From Rhizomucor pusillus (taxonomy: Eukaryota; Mucoromycota; Mucoromycetes; Mucorales; Lichtheimiaceae): a stretch of DNA of 64,000 bases. Position numbers and translations under genes: made by a program. The stretch lies in contig FWWN02000451.1 in the NCBI GenBank assembly GCA_900175165.2, forward strand, positions 209,667 to 273,666, written 5' to 3'. Shown piece after piece: positions 14,761-26,872 of this stretch (positions within the stretch are counted from its first letter, which is position 1; each line of letters opens with the position of its first letter). The notes beneath the pieces are model-generated. The model made no database searches and was not told the DNA's origin. It saw only the letters and a list, made by a program, of their open reading frames with translations.

Positions 14761-16035
14761 CAATATCTTTCTCTCGATTTGACTATATTACCATACTTTC
14801 AAGAAATTCACTCGGATAATTGAAATAATTGTACGAAGCTATAGTCAGTCGTAACTTGATACGCCGGGGAGCGTAGGTTAAAATTGTAGATCTCATAGAA
14901 GGTAGTAAAAGATATGTCCATCGACGCTATGAACAATATGGTTAGCTAGTGCTTGGAAGATGAGCGGTTGATCTTTGATCCTTGGAAGCAAATGTGACAC
15001 AACAAATAACCTTGCAGACTTTAGCTTTCCAAAATTGTCAAGACCGCTTTCAAATCATGCAATCGATGTAATTATCCAAGATTCAAACATCAATCCTTGC
15101 AATATTACATGAGCGGTGCTGTTCTCCAACTAGCCGCTTTAACGTGATCCGGAGCGCCGGATATGATTCCATTTGTTACTCAAACTTCAGCGGATCGTGA
15201 TCATTGGATATCTTGCTGCTCTAGACATCATTACACTTCTATTTTTCCTGTCCAAATATACTCCCGAAGCTATTGTACAGAATATCACGTGTGTGTCTGG
15301 AGATTCTGCAAATTTGATGCTTTACTGTAATATCTCTTGCAAATCGATGCAGGAATTTAGATATGAGTTCCAGCGATTTCATGGAATTTCTGTAAAATAT
15401 GCTGCTGTCGTCGCGGGGAACCCAAATTCATCTAAGAGAAAGTCAATACTGGTGACAACCTCCAGACAATATATTTTACGTCATGTAACATGTATTTTAG
15501 AGTCGTTGTAAAGAAGAAACTGTCCCGAAATTAAGAGGAGCACGTGAGTAAAATGTAAATCTCAAGCGAATGGTATGCGACAATTGTCAGAGAAAAGGAA
15601 TCATGGCAGGAGCGGAATTGCGCGAAATTGGAAAGAAGCCGATAAGGACAATAACTTGATCGAGATTATACGGTGCAAGGAAAACATTATATAGTAGCTG
15701 AGACGCTTGGCATTCGTCGCACACAACGAGCTGTCAAGGAGCGCTGTGATTGTGGGCACCAAATTTACGGTCCCGCATATTGTCTATATAGCTTTTCTTC
15801 TCTTCCACCTCGTGGCTCCTTGTCCTTTCCCAGAAAGCAGGGCTGTAACACACACTCTGTTTTGTGTGTCCTGTTCTTTCCTTGTTCTCATCTCGAGCAC
15901 GCATCTCTTTTCTTCCTCGACCGGTCGCCATAGCAATCATCACGCTGACTTTATCGTCGTGGCTACCATTTTAACGCTCAATACGATCCTTTCGTCTACA
16001 CATTCATCATTACCAACAGACGTCCTCTAGCCGCG
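14761..16035. other. Intergenic region, midasin 3' end to kelch gene promoter
   Basis: I see no convincing gene here. An open frame at 15173-15511 lacks an early ATG and has no recognisable motif. The last 250 bases before 16036 are pyrimidine-rich (many TCTT/CTTTC runs), as expected of a fungal promoter and 5' leader for the downstream kelch gene. Confidence 0.6.
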
Positions 16036-19000
16036 ATGTCGTTGTTCTCGAGGATTACAAAGAGCAGCGATAAATCGCCTTACCCCTGGTCACAGCGCAA
16101 ACTCAGTGGAGGCACCAGTAGCAACGCTGTACCTAGATTTGGACACGCCGCAACAGCACTCCAAACCGAACAGCTCTTAATATACGGCGGATACCACAAG
16201 AGCCCCAACAAGAAAGATCTATTTATTGTCGATACTGGTAAATATATCTTGATACGACTCTTGTTTTCTCCCTCTCTCTTTTTTTGCCTCGATAACTTTA
16301 TATCAATCGGAACATACATATATGTTGCTAAAAATAATGTGAAACATAGGGAATATCTCTGTCAATACCCTGAATGCATCGGGCGACATCCCTCCTCCAC
16401 GAAGCTTTGCCACTGTCGTATCAGTCGGTCACCATGTCCTACGTGAGTTTCCATATGTTGAAGAGTACTCGGGATAACATGAAGTATTTATCTTACCATA
16501 ATTAGTCTATGGTGGAGAACCGACGATGCCTGATGAAAAATGGGATCCTCATGCATACTTTCTAAATATCAGTTAGTATTTCCCGCGGAAATTTCAACGA
16601 GCAACGACTTGTTTCCTAACATGATATACTTGCCAGGTAATAAGCAGTGGTCCAGGATCCGCATGGACGGCCATTTACCAGTAGAGAGATCACGACATTC
16701 TGCTGTCGTCGCTGACGGAGTCATGTATGTTTGGGGAGGACAGCGCGCAGGCCGATATTTGAACGATTTAATTGCATTTGATATGAATGAATGTGAGCTC
16801 TACGCTGCATTGCAGAGATTTAAAAAGGCAATATTAATTAAGATGCAAGTAGATCCATCAAAATCTCAGTGGGAATTTATCGTGCCTACAACAGGTGAAG
16901 GTCCGTCCGCGCGCGCTGGCCACGCCGCTGTAATTTTTGATAACAAGATGTATATGTGAGTTGTAAAAATAAGTAATAGTCGGGGAATTCCTGGAAGATT
17001 GGTGGACACTAACTATTTTGATCAGATTCGGCGGCACAGATGGCGACCATCTTTACAACGATATTTGGGCTTTCGATTTACAAGCACGAGCATGGGCGCA
17101 GGTTCCTGCCGTAGGATTTATCCCAGTTCCTCGCACAGACTTTGCTGCAGCGGCTGTCAACGGCGTAATGTACGTGTTCGGCGGCAGAGGACCCGACGGC
17201 CAAGATTTGGGGGATCTCTGCGCTTTCAAAATGAGAAGTAAGTTCCAAATGTATGATCTAAGTATCAAGAATCAAAACAAACACACGTTGATTGTAGGTC
17301 ATCGCTGGTATATGTTTCAAAATATGGGACCTACACCATCGGCAAGATACGGCCTTAGTCTCACTGCAGTCCGGGAAAAGATGTTTGTCATTGGAGGTGA
17401 TGCCAGTAGTGGCAAGCTAGAGGATGTATCTTTTGCATATATCTTGGATAGTGGTAGGTTGCATTGGATTTTCATAGTTTTCTGGTTTTCAAACATCTCA
17501 ATCTTTCAGCAAAAATCCGTTATCCGCCCGAGGCACTTATTCAAACACCGCCTCAAGCAACACCGCCCCAAGAAGCCGAATATGTATATCAAAAAGGGCC
17601 CTTGCCTTCAAATATACAAAACTCTCAAAGCACTCCCGTTAGATCAGCACCATATCCCCAGAATTCACAGCAACACCAACATCAACATTTGCATCTTCAT
17701 CAACAGCAGCAACAACAGCAACAGCATCCAACCACCGAGATAGTTTCAGCAAACCACGACATGGAAGCATCTCCTCCACAACTATTCAACGAACCACAGT
17801 CTTCAGCATCTACACCATTGCCAGGCAACACAAACCGTACCCCACCCCCCAGTATACGATCTAATGGATCGGAAACAAGTCCTCAGCCTGTAAATACATA
17901 TGGATGGAACTTTACTAGAACCTTGCTAATTATTTCCTTTTTCATTTTACCCAGACTGGAAAACCAAGGCATGCATCAGTTATACCAGAGGCAGTTAGAC
18001 GTCGTACTCGAACGACTTCACCTATGCCATTTTCAGAAATAGATACCAGCTCTTCCCATGAAAAGTACTCAGACCCAACCTCACCATCCTCTATCAATTC
18101 AACTGACCATGACTTGCCGATCGCGCCCCAGCGAAGTAACATGCAATATACGGATGAAAGACAGCAGCATCAGCAACAACACCAATTACAACAACAACAG
18201 CAGCAGCAGCAGCATGCAACACCGCGACCAAGTCACGCGAGGAATACGATTGCTGGGGCTACTCCTCCTCCCCGCCCTTCTCGCGAAGGCGTCGACTTGG
18301 GCACCGCGGCTAGGTACAATATCGTAAACAAAGAGCATAACGTAATTGATGATAGGCCAAGATCACATATGTCTCGACACGTCGAAGCTGCACCAGTCCG
18401 ATCAGCATCGCCACATACCATGCCGAATGGACGCATCCACGATACAGCTGCAAACGGACTGCCTCCTGATCGAAGTCTTTCCCCCACCCATCGTCAGCAA
18501 GCTCACCAGCCCACAATGAACTCTACTTCTCCGCAACCGTCAGCGTTGAGACCGAAATCTTTGATGCCCTCCGTTGATAGCCCGATGCAGGACGAAAAGG
18601 CGAATTTGCTACGCGAACTTAAAGCCCGGGAAATGATCATTACAGAAATGAAGAAGAAGGAGCAATGGTGGCGAATGGAAGTATCTATAGCTCGGAAAAT
18701 GCGAGCTGCCAGAGGCGAGACATTTGACGACCAAGCGCAGACTGAAGAGGCCATGCTTGTAGAATTCAGCGATGCATCCCCGGATAAACTCAAGCTGTTT
18801 GAACAGCTCATCGCTGTAAAGTCTGAAATACGACGTGTCAAGCAGTCCATTATCCATCAAGCTCAGCCAATGTCACTTAAAGTAGAACAAGCTGACCGGA
18901 TGCGAATTGCAGCTCTCCAGGAAGCCGGATATTTCAAATCCAAATATCATGCGCTTAAGTCTCAGCAGTCAGAGGAGCTGGCAAGGATAGAAATGGAACG

Positions 19001-19607
19001 TGCAGCAGATTTGGAGAAACGGTTAGCTCTAGCGATGGCAGAAAACGATAACCTAGGACGGCAGCTGGAGCAATTGCAACAGAGAGCGCAGCATGACCAT
19101 GCTTCGCGGTTAGCAGCGGAAGAACGAGCCAAAGAAGCGCACGAACGGGCGCAGGAAGCACAGGAAGCACACCAACGTGCTCTAGACGAGTTGGCAAAGA
19201 TGCATACCCGAGCAACCAAAGCCGAAAACCAGGCACGCGAGGGTGCTCTTCAAATCGCGGAACTTACGCATCAACTGGCGCAGGTGCTGTCATCCGAAAC
19301 ATCCTCTCACGAATTATCTGAGGCTCATCTTTCCATATCGCGACTCGAGGCTGCCAATCTCAAGGCTAGAAATGAGGCTGCATCCTTGAGACAGCGGTTA
19401 GCGGAGAGCATGGATGAGATTGCAAGGCTGCGTACGCTTTTGGGCGAACGGGAAGAGGCGCTAAAAGAGGCGACTCGACAGCTAGAAGATTCAGACATCC
19501 AGCTCGGTATGATGCGCGATGCTCTAAGTCGGAAAGGCATCGCTATCAATGGCATCCCTGCGTCCTCCAAACCTCAAGCCACTCCTACCATCATGGGCGG
19601 TTTTTGA
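16036..19607 (+). CDS. Kelch-repeat and coiled-coil protein, Tea1/Kel1-like cell polarity factor
   Basis: Nine exons give a frame-consistent product of 1006 residues: 16036-16237, 16350-16442, 16506-16571, 16637-16792, 16853-16955, 17026-17237, 17298-17453, 17510-17889 and 17955-19607. The first ~330 residues hold about six kelch blades, each with the GG doublet followed by a spaced Tyr/Trp (for example IYGGYH, YVWGGQRAG, MYIFGGTDGD, YVFGGRGPDG, MFVIGGDASS). A low-complexity Pro/Gln/His-rich middle includes two polyglutamine runs (about 17690 and 18170). The C-terminal 350 residues are a long Ala/Glu/Leu-rich coiled coil ending in IMGGF. This order (beta-propeller, disordered middle, coiled coil) is that of the Tea1/Kel1 family, which marks cell ends and links microtubules to polarised growth. 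The family call is solid; the exact orthologue is an inference. Confidence 0.9.
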
Positions 19608-19738
19608 TAACTTATATACAGTACAGTGCATACGTATACATATATCAATGAATCAAAAATGTACTTTATCGTTCTATACAAATGTCATCCTTGGGTATGC
19701 ATGAGAAAAACCAAAACTTGAGGTGAAAAACATTGTCT

Positions 19739-20201
19739 CTATCCTTCACGCCATTGATGCTGGCATGCTTCGTTGCAGCACTTGTAGAAAATGGACATTG
19801 GTTCGTCTGCTGATCGAATTTGGATTTGCATAAAGTACGCTCGTTCGTGCTCGCATTTTGGACAAGTAACTGGTTAGTTGATATGCAACTGTTAACACGC
19901 AAAGCTACTAAAGGGTATTTTATTACACTACATCAATCACTCACTCTCTGTCGAATCTACATTCTTCCATGCGTCCGCACCGCCTAACACATCGTCCAAT
20001 TCTTTACGTTGTAGTAATCTTCGAGTTGTATGCTAGATCAATGCCCAAGTCAGCAACAGATTGCAAGCGCTGCAGAAGGATTTCAATAGTACTCACCCTC
20101 TTTTGAATGCTATAGACATACGGGCAGGTCTGACAGTAGAAATCTTGACCGCCTTCGTTTTCGATCAGAAGCAAGTTCGAGCAGTGTGGGCAGAAGAGCA
20201 T
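19739..20201 (-). CDS. RPC11: DNA-directed RNA polymerase III subunit C11 (TFIIS-like zinc ribbon)
   Basis: Three exons (20201-20097, 20032-19945, 19869-19739) join in frame to 107 residues, the normal size of the family. The N-terminal zinc ribbon has CPHC and CQTC pairs. The linker contains the family signature LDDVLGGADAW. The C-terminal ribbon has CPKC and a CC...C pair around the catalytic hairpin QIRSADEPM, which in this subunit supports RNA cleavage and termination/reinitiation by Pol III. The start ATG at 20201 begins the conserved MLFCPHC; longer upstream readings are antisense to the neighbour's leader. The next gene starts divergently about 140 bp away, so the two share a promoter region. 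Confidence 0.95.
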
Positions 20202-20338
20202 GGCTGCTGAGCTGTAGTTGGTGGCACAGGCACGAACAATCGCAGATTTTTTTTGCTTGCGGTCTCCAAATTTCCCAAAAACCAAGGCGGCGCATGAACG
20301 CGTCTTTACCTCTTTTTCCCCTGTTTCCGTCACAAAAC

Positions 20339-22749
20339 ATGTCTAGCGACGAGCAGGCTACAGACATACCGTATCAACTGTATTATCTGGGTAACACGGA
20401 CATCCATTTTGCATTGCGCTTCATGGCATTTACTGGTATATACTTCAGAATACGATTTTGCACCTGAAACTGTGACACGGTACCAGCTTCAGGCGATCCT
20501 GCAGGCCCACGGTATCGATATTAAAAAGTCCATGAAGAAGTCTGATTTAGTCAAATTGTTCAAAAAGCATATACTGAGGAACCGTGATGCCATCTTGGCC
20601 GAATATTGGGAAAAAGAGCGTCTGAAACATGAAGAAGAGGAGAAACAAAGCGAAGAAAGCGAACGTGCACAGCGTGCTCGACGACGAACAAAAACACCTG
20701 AAGACGAGGACGAGAGCGAAACTCCGCCTCTCCTGAAATATGTAAGAATGCTTGATTGCATTTTGGTAATGAACGCGAGTCTTCATATATGGTATATAGG
20801 AAAGCGTCCAAGGTGCTAGTCTCTCGATGTACCCTGCAGTGGAGGATACTTACAAAGTAGGGGATGAAAAGGCGAGACCAAGTCGATTTGTCATGTCTCG
20901 GACGTATGGATTAAGAAAGTGCTTGTGTGCATAGGAACCATTGTCCACTTGGACTGAGTCTTCGGTGAATAATTTTGCAAATATTGAAGAATCAGATAGC
21001 TATAACGGAGAGGAATACCAGAAACAGTCTATGAGTGAGCAAACAAGAGCTGCAGCAAATGGCTCCAAATCTTCATGCAGCGTGTTAAACCGTGTAAATC
21101 ATGCTATTCGCAGCTTAATTTCCGGGCGCAGCAAACCAGAAACTCCCAAAAATGATTTTCCTGAGATTTTGATGCAAGATGAAGACGAGGACGAAGATGA
21201 GGATTTTGAACTTAATGCAGACGAGGAAAACGAAATGGATGATCACGATGAACTTTATTCTAGCGAACCGGACGAAGATTTGGATTCTGAAGAGATTAGA
21301 GCGCTCATTAGAGGTATAACGGACATATACATCTCTCAGCGAATGGTAAGATTTTAATGCTAAAGTCCATGTAGATCTGAAGCAAAGCCCGCAAGAAATC
21401 GCTCGGCAGGCACGAATGCGGTATATAAGGGACAAAATTGAGACGTTCGCAAACAAGACGTTTAAAACTTTCAAGGACATCGTCCATACAGTACGCAGCG
21501 TCACATTGTTAGCTCTACTTTTGATTTTCTTCAATATGTTGGTAATAACGCTTGCACGCAAAAAAGTGGGCTATTGCTCTGAAGTTATGCGTAAGTATCA
21601 TCAAACTTGCACCCTGATTTCAATTTATTTCTGATTTTTTATCTGGATAACAGCACGCAAAACTTTTGGATTTCTTCCTCCAGCTTGCATCCCTTGTCCA
21701 GATCACGGCACTTGCATTGGCGGCCAACTTACGTGCGACCGTCTTTACAAGAGACGCCATCTGTTCTACAATCCCTCCGGCATTCTACCTATCGCCGATG
21801 AATGCGTGCTGGATTCTGCAATTGGAAAAAGTGTTGCACAAGCTGAAAAACGCATAAAAGCAGTCCTCGCGAGAAAACAGGGCAAAGCAGAGTGCAATTA
21901 TTTACTCAACTCTGAAGAGAGCGGTTCCGAGTCGAGTGTGCCCATGGTACAGACTAAATTGTCAGATGTACTTGAAAGAGCTCAACAATATGGAGAGGTA
22001 CGGCGCGAATTCTGACAAATCTTTTAAAGCGGCATGGACTTATGCTTTTATACAGTTCAACAATCCTATGGTATCCGACTTGGAAGTGTTATCATTCGCA
22101 TCTAAAAGTGTACTTTCCGATCCTCACATTTATCACTGGGACATGTAAGTGTCTTTTATACCACGTAATATCTATTTTTATTCATATTTTTCTACTATCC
22201 ACGCAGCGACGGTGAAGTTTATCTCGCAACTGACAGAACAAAATTTTCGATCGCTTGCAGTGCGCGGCTCCTTGCTGCAAAGATACCATCAACTGCTAAG
22301 AAGACTGCGCTAGGTAAAAAATCTTTGCGAAAACAAGACGTTTATTTTAAAAAGGCTAAACGACGGTCGGTTGCAGCTTTGCTTGGACTGCTAAGTGTGT
22401 TACTTGCCGTTTGGTATCAGTATATCTGGAAAGTGCAGGCTCGAGAAAGGTTCAACGCACGTGTCTTGTTGGTCGTCCAGATTCTGGAGGAACAGGTATT
22501 TTTAACAGTTACGTACGCTTCCCAGTAACTAATGTTTGTGTTCCCTAGTTGAAAAAGCATGCAGATAATCCCGAGATAGATCCTGCATGTTCAGTGATCT
22601 CTCTGCGCTCCAAAATAACCGATACATATCCTGTGACTCCAGAGGAGTGGGGCCGTATATGCCAGATCCTGCGCAAATTGGGCAAAGTGCGCCAGAGTTT
22701 CCGAGACGTGAATGGTGAACCGAGGGAATACTGGGAACTTGTGGGCTAG
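20339..22749 (+). CDS. Inner nuclear membrane protein of the Src1/Heh1/MAN1 family
   Basis: LEM/HeH-family proteins anchor chromatin to the nuclear envelope and help in pore quality control. The N-terminus (after a 58-nt intron at 20391-20448) holds a HeH fold, TRYQLQAILQAHGIDIKKS, followed by a basic/acidic linker. A first membrane span lies near 21490-21560 (TLLALLLIFFNMLVITLA). The lumenal MSC domain follows with conserved cysteines (PACIPCPDHGTC, about 21685-21720). A second span lies near 22375-22420 (ALLGLLSVLLAVWYQY), and a C-terminal winged-helix-like domain ends at the TAG in 22749. Further introns: 20742-20799, one ending at 20934 whose donor is uncertain (about 20857 or 20888), 21314-21374, 21591-21653, 21998-22055, 22145-22206 and 22495-22548. 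The two-span topology with the MSC domain between is diagnostic. Confidence 0.9.
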
Positions 22750-22992
22750 CTTGTTTCCTGTACCATCCTTCACCTATTTATTCAGCCATCTGTATGTACA
22801 CCTCTCTGTTCACCGCTACATATCTTTATATTAAAAAGAAATAGTCAAAGTTAAATTACAAACAAAGAAATACAGGAATGAATATGAAGAAGTCAAGAGC
22901 GAGTAGCAAATGTAGTTGATTGGGAACAAGAGATAAGAGCATTACGTTAGTACTTGCGCTACTGCTGCGTAATCATAATTGATAATTGATAC

Positions 22993-23218
22993 TTACGCCC
23001 CGAAGGGTAATCCTCGAATTCGCGAGGGACCAGACCGCGCATCTAGTGTTTCTGTATCAGCCTGTGTGCACCGCAGCAAAGTAAATCAGTAGACATACTT
23101 TGTACCCGTGGGGTCGGTCTATTAACATAAAGAAGCACGACCGAGGACTTGAAGTGATGTATTGCGAGAGGCGGGAGAAAAGAGGATATTTGAGGTGGCG
23201 GGTCAGGACAGAGGTCAT
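22993..23218 (-). CDS. Possible 62-residue basic protein with a very short intron
   Basis: I do not recognise this product. An ATG at 23218 lies about 110 bases downstream of a TATA-like element (TATAAAAAG on the minus strand, near 23328-23338). Two exons, 23218-23099 and 23061-22993, join in frame across a 37-nt GT-AG segment. The predicted N-terminus (MTSVLTRHLKYPLFSRLSQ) is rich in Arg, Ser and Leu with no acidic residues, which resembles a mitochondrial presequence. The C-terminus ends RIRGLPFGA. The weak points are the tiny intron, no recognised domain and small size. It could equally be noncoding transcription or chance. Confidence 0.3.
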
Positions 23219-24449
23219 GTCGGCTACGAAGTTAAGCGTCAGAAATGGTACTGCACCTCGTGTGAGCAGCCAACATACCGGGATGTTTGAGAGAACAGAG
23301 CCAAAGAACGAGATTTTGGATCCAGGTCCCTTTTTATATTCGCAGCTGTGATTCAATGCATTAGTTGACGCGTTCCTGCTGTCTTTGAATGCTTATACGT
23401 GGATTGCATTCGTAATAGGATCATATTCCTGAAGGTTACATTGGAGGCATCAACGTACGTCGAGGAAGATAACCAGGATAATACCAATCTTGCTACCTGT
23501 ATTTGACAGAAGATAATGAAGTGCCTCATCTACATCATAATACGTATAAATTGTACAGAAAAGTTCTAAAGGTTTGCTTTAGTTTCTTGGAAATTTTAGG
23601 ACGCATTCAAAGAAAGCAACAAAAAAAGAGCACCTATGTTCGGGGCAAAGGTGCGGAATCTCGTGTAAAATCACGTCTTAAGCAAGATACAAACCTATGA
23701 TGCACAGTCTTGCCATACAGCTATCAATNTATACGGAAATATGATTGAATCTACAAGATATTTGATTCTGCTAACACTTCAGGATTTATTATTAAATATT
23801 ATTCTGCAAGGCAAGCTACTTGATAACTGTGTTGTTCTATCCATACCGTTTGTCTTATATCAAAAAACTCTAGTTTAGTAAAAGATACAACCTTCTACTA
23901 TTATAATGTATCCCCGATAATTTCAAGGCCTCGGTTACAGGATTTTGCTTGAAAATAGTGAGACTTGAAAGTTGACGTCGGAAGTCTTACTAGGAATCTA
24001 CTGCTAAGTATAAGAAGATGGTTTGCGGATTTGTTTCGAAGCAGCAAGAAGCTAGATTTAAGTGTAGTATTCTCTCAAACATCGATTCATGCGAGTTTAT
24101 TCTACAGACTCGGATCAGCCATGAGCTTCAGCGAACGAAGCGCAGCGAGCGAATCAAGGCGTGAAGTGCTTGTCAAACAAATAAATGAAGCTTCTAATAA
24201 ATCTGTAATAGACTGCGACAGATGGATTGCCTTTTTTAAATATCCAATAGATATTTCTGTCTTTTTTAATTCATGCAGATATATATGTACAGACAATATA
24301 AAGAGAAGGAAGGATAAGGCAGGGCAGATCTCTATACAAAGGCTAGCAGAAAGAATATGTAAAACGGTGGAGAGTGTGGAGAAGGCCAGAAAGGCGTTGT
24401 TGAAATTTAGGCGGGTGAGGGGAGTACATGCACACATTCTTCTTGTCAT
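23219..24449. other. AT-rich intergenic stretch
   Basis: The stretch is A/T-rich with one ambiguous base (N at 23729). A frame at 24121-24453 begins with ATG (MSFSERSAASESRR) and runs to 110 codons, but it overlaps the 3' end of the convergent gene, has no family signature and a poor fungal codon pattern, so I do not call it. The motif GCGAACGAAGCGCAGCGAGC near 24131 is a locally repetitive GCGA tract. Confidence 0.5.
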
Positions 24450-25448
24450 TTAGACACGGCGCCAGCCAGCGCGCATGGGATAGCTTTCTGACCAGACTGG
24501 AGGTTGTCGGCGGTGGATGGCGCAATATTGCACAAACACGCCAACGATAGCCAACGCGAGTGTGCCGCCGAGCATGCCACGAACGCCGGAGCTTGACTGG
24601 ATGAGTACGTCTGTGCTGCGAGCTTGCAAAAAGTCCTTGACAGCCTGAGCGAAACCGGTCTGGGCGTACAAGTCGATGCCGATAAAGATAACAAAGGAAC
24701 CGATAAAGGATGTTGCGACGATAATGAGGAATCGTTCAAAGAAGAACATGAGCAAAGCGCCAACAACGCAACAGCAGATAATGAGGATAGCGCGTCCCCA
24801 GTTGGATTGGATCACACCATTGTCAGCCCAAGCCAAGAACCAGATGGCTGCCATGTAACCCAGTAAGGCACCCAGCAAGAATACAGCAAGGAAGAAGCAG
24901 CATGATAAAAGTGCACCGGCCAGCAAACCAACCACAATGCTGACAACCAACAGAATTGTCTCGCTATTGCTACCATAGTCTTCCTTTGCATTGATCAGGA
25001 TAATGTAGGCAACATTGCTGCCGACGTAGAAACCGACAAGGAACATTGTGAACTTTTGGTGGACGCCTAAACGGGATTCCGGTACGGGAACGTTTAGTCC
25101 CGTGTCCTTTTGATTTCTGTTGAGAAATTTTTTCGTTTACCTCCTGCAAGGCATAGATATAAACCGGTAATGAAAAGGATGATACTCAAGACGATAGCGT
25201 GTACGCTCACGGTGTGCCCGGCAACTATGTAAATATATTACGATGAAACATCAGGGTGGTTAGGTCAGCATATATACGAAAGATAGAACCGACAACTTTC
25301 TCCGGTTCCGAACCAACTCACTTGGAATTTCAACGGTATTCTGGTCAGACAGCGGGTCTCTGGCAACCAAAGGTAACGCACTTGCAAGTTGCGTAAAAAC
25401 CAGCATACAAAACGTGTAAAAAAAGTTGTTGACTTTGAGCGAGGTCAT
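24450..25448 (-). CDS. DUF4203 / TMEM198-like seven-span membrane protein
   Basis: Three exons (25448-25322, 25224-25141, 25066-24450) join in frame to 275 residues. The N-terminus is a hydrophobic signal peptide (MTSLKVNNFFYTFCMLVF...). It is followed by seven strongly hydrophobic stretches, with Gly-rich helices such as VVGLLAGALLSCCFFLAVFLL and FLLGALLGYMAAIWFLAW. Signal peptide, extracellular N-terminus and seven Gly-rich spans are the layout of the DUF4203 (TM7S3/TM198-like) family. The substrate or role in fungi is not established. The product ends in a short basic cytosolic tail (HRRQPP). The splice choices are supported by uninterrupted frame through all three exons. Confidence 0.8.
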
Positions 25449-26872
25449 TTGAGGGAGAGAGAGAGGAAAAAGAGGAAAAGAAACAAAGTGTCCTGCAGCA
25501 GTAGCAGCGATGACCCAAATCGCTCTCGGAATTAGAGCTCTTTTTAAAGCACTACTGAGCGGCAGCGGGGGAAACATGATGGCGTTTGTGTAACCCTTGG
25601 CGTGGTGGTGTCGCAAGACGACAATCATTTCTTCTTGCAGGGTTCCTGAGCAAATCCACTGCCGCCGCTTCTACTAAATATAGCCTCCTTCTTTTTTCCG
25701 TTTTCCATTTTTCTGCATGCCAAGTCTTCGCTATTGTCACTGAGGCAGAAAATTGAAAAAGCATACTTTTGTGAATGACAGAGTACGTAAAGAAAAACAA
25801 AAGATAATGCGTACCTTGTTGAAACAACTTACACATGCACACAAAAGGTAACTTTTGTTGGAATGTCCGACCTGATCCCAGTTTTGTTGCTGCTGCTACA
25901 TTCCATATACGCGCCGCATCTTTTGCCCAGTCAAATGTCAATTCCAAAAGTAAACTTTTAAAACGTCACAAGTTCCAGACACATGACTTTTTGTACGACT
26001 GGATTCCATGATACCTGCACCTTGGACTTATTTTGAGACCACTATGGGCGGTGTTCCAACTTGAGCCAGCCAACTACAGCCTCCTGGCTCTTGATAGCCT
26101 CCAAGACCGTGAGGCTGACAGCAGTCACCATGGCTAGTACGATTCAGCGGATCAGAGATACCCATTGGAAACAAAGGTCTCGACTACACTTTTTCCGCAC
26201 TCGTGAAACTGAAGCCATCCTGGGACCGTGGATAGTTCAGATACGGCAGGAAGGTTGGCATCGCGCAAATATTCACCTCGCTCGTGGATTTTATTACTGG
26301 CACAAATAAGCTTTCACCTAATTGGCCGTACTGTTGGATTCTTTATTGCAAAAGAATGCGACGGGAACGGCAACAATGTAAGATGCTTTTCAACAGATCA
26401 AGACATCGAAGGTTTCGTTGGTCGAATCTTCAACAATGATGGCAATAAATATATCTATTGGTCTCCTGGACAGCGTCGAGCTCTCGCCAATTGATATATG
26501 CTTCACTACATATTTACTTTGAATAACTATCTGTATCTTCTTTATAAAAAAATCATATAGCTGAATTATTTCTTCAAAATAATTTCAAAGCTTGGAAGAA
26601 TAGAGAGACTTGAAAGTCATGAAATGGGTGAATGATAAGTTTTTTCTTCCGAAATAGGTATGTCAACTGGGATGGGTGTCCGTAGATCGCCTATGCTTTT
26701 CTGAAACAAAACTGAAATAAAAAGATGTGTTTGATAATTCTTTTGCAAGTATAAGAGATATAGATGCTACATTCAATTTGCATGGGATGTGTGCATTTAT
26801 TGCTAAAACATGAACTACATTTTCGCTCCTAAAATGCTAATGCTAGGTATGATAACTTTGCAGTACTCTATA
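25449..26872. other. Intergenic region with one uncertain split ORF
   Basis: The first 500 bases look like the promoter and leader of the minus-strand DUF4203 gene, with purine-rich tracts next to the start. From 26131 to 26494 (+) there is an uncertain split reading frame described separately. The remainder to 26872 is AT-rich and without signals I can name. Confidence 0.5.
26131..26494 (+). pseudogene. Unrecognised ORF broken into two overlapping frames
   Basis: An ATG at 26131 opens a frame (MASTIQRIRDTHWKQRSR) that stops at about 26309. A second frame continues immediately with an even protein-like composition (ISFHLIGRTVGFFIAKE, then FVGRIFNNDGNKYIYWSPG) to a TGA at 26494. No GT-AG intron joins the two at the junction near 26305; a one-base shift would. 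I see no family match. It may be a decayed gene, a sequencing indel, or chance. Confidence 0.25.

Noticed and set aside
15173..15511. A 112-codon frame with a hydrophobic start
   Set aside because: There is no ATG near the start, no family motif and no splice partner; most likely chance.
22980..23060. GC-richer hairpin-like stretch that might be a tRNA
   Set aside because: It lacks the conserved box A and box B sequences and a 7-bp acceptor stem; no tRNA was found anywhere in the window by eye.
23965..24453. A 162-codon frame next to the DUF4203 gene
   Set aside because: It has no ATG until 24121, overlaps the convergent gene's 3' coding end and has no recognisable domain.
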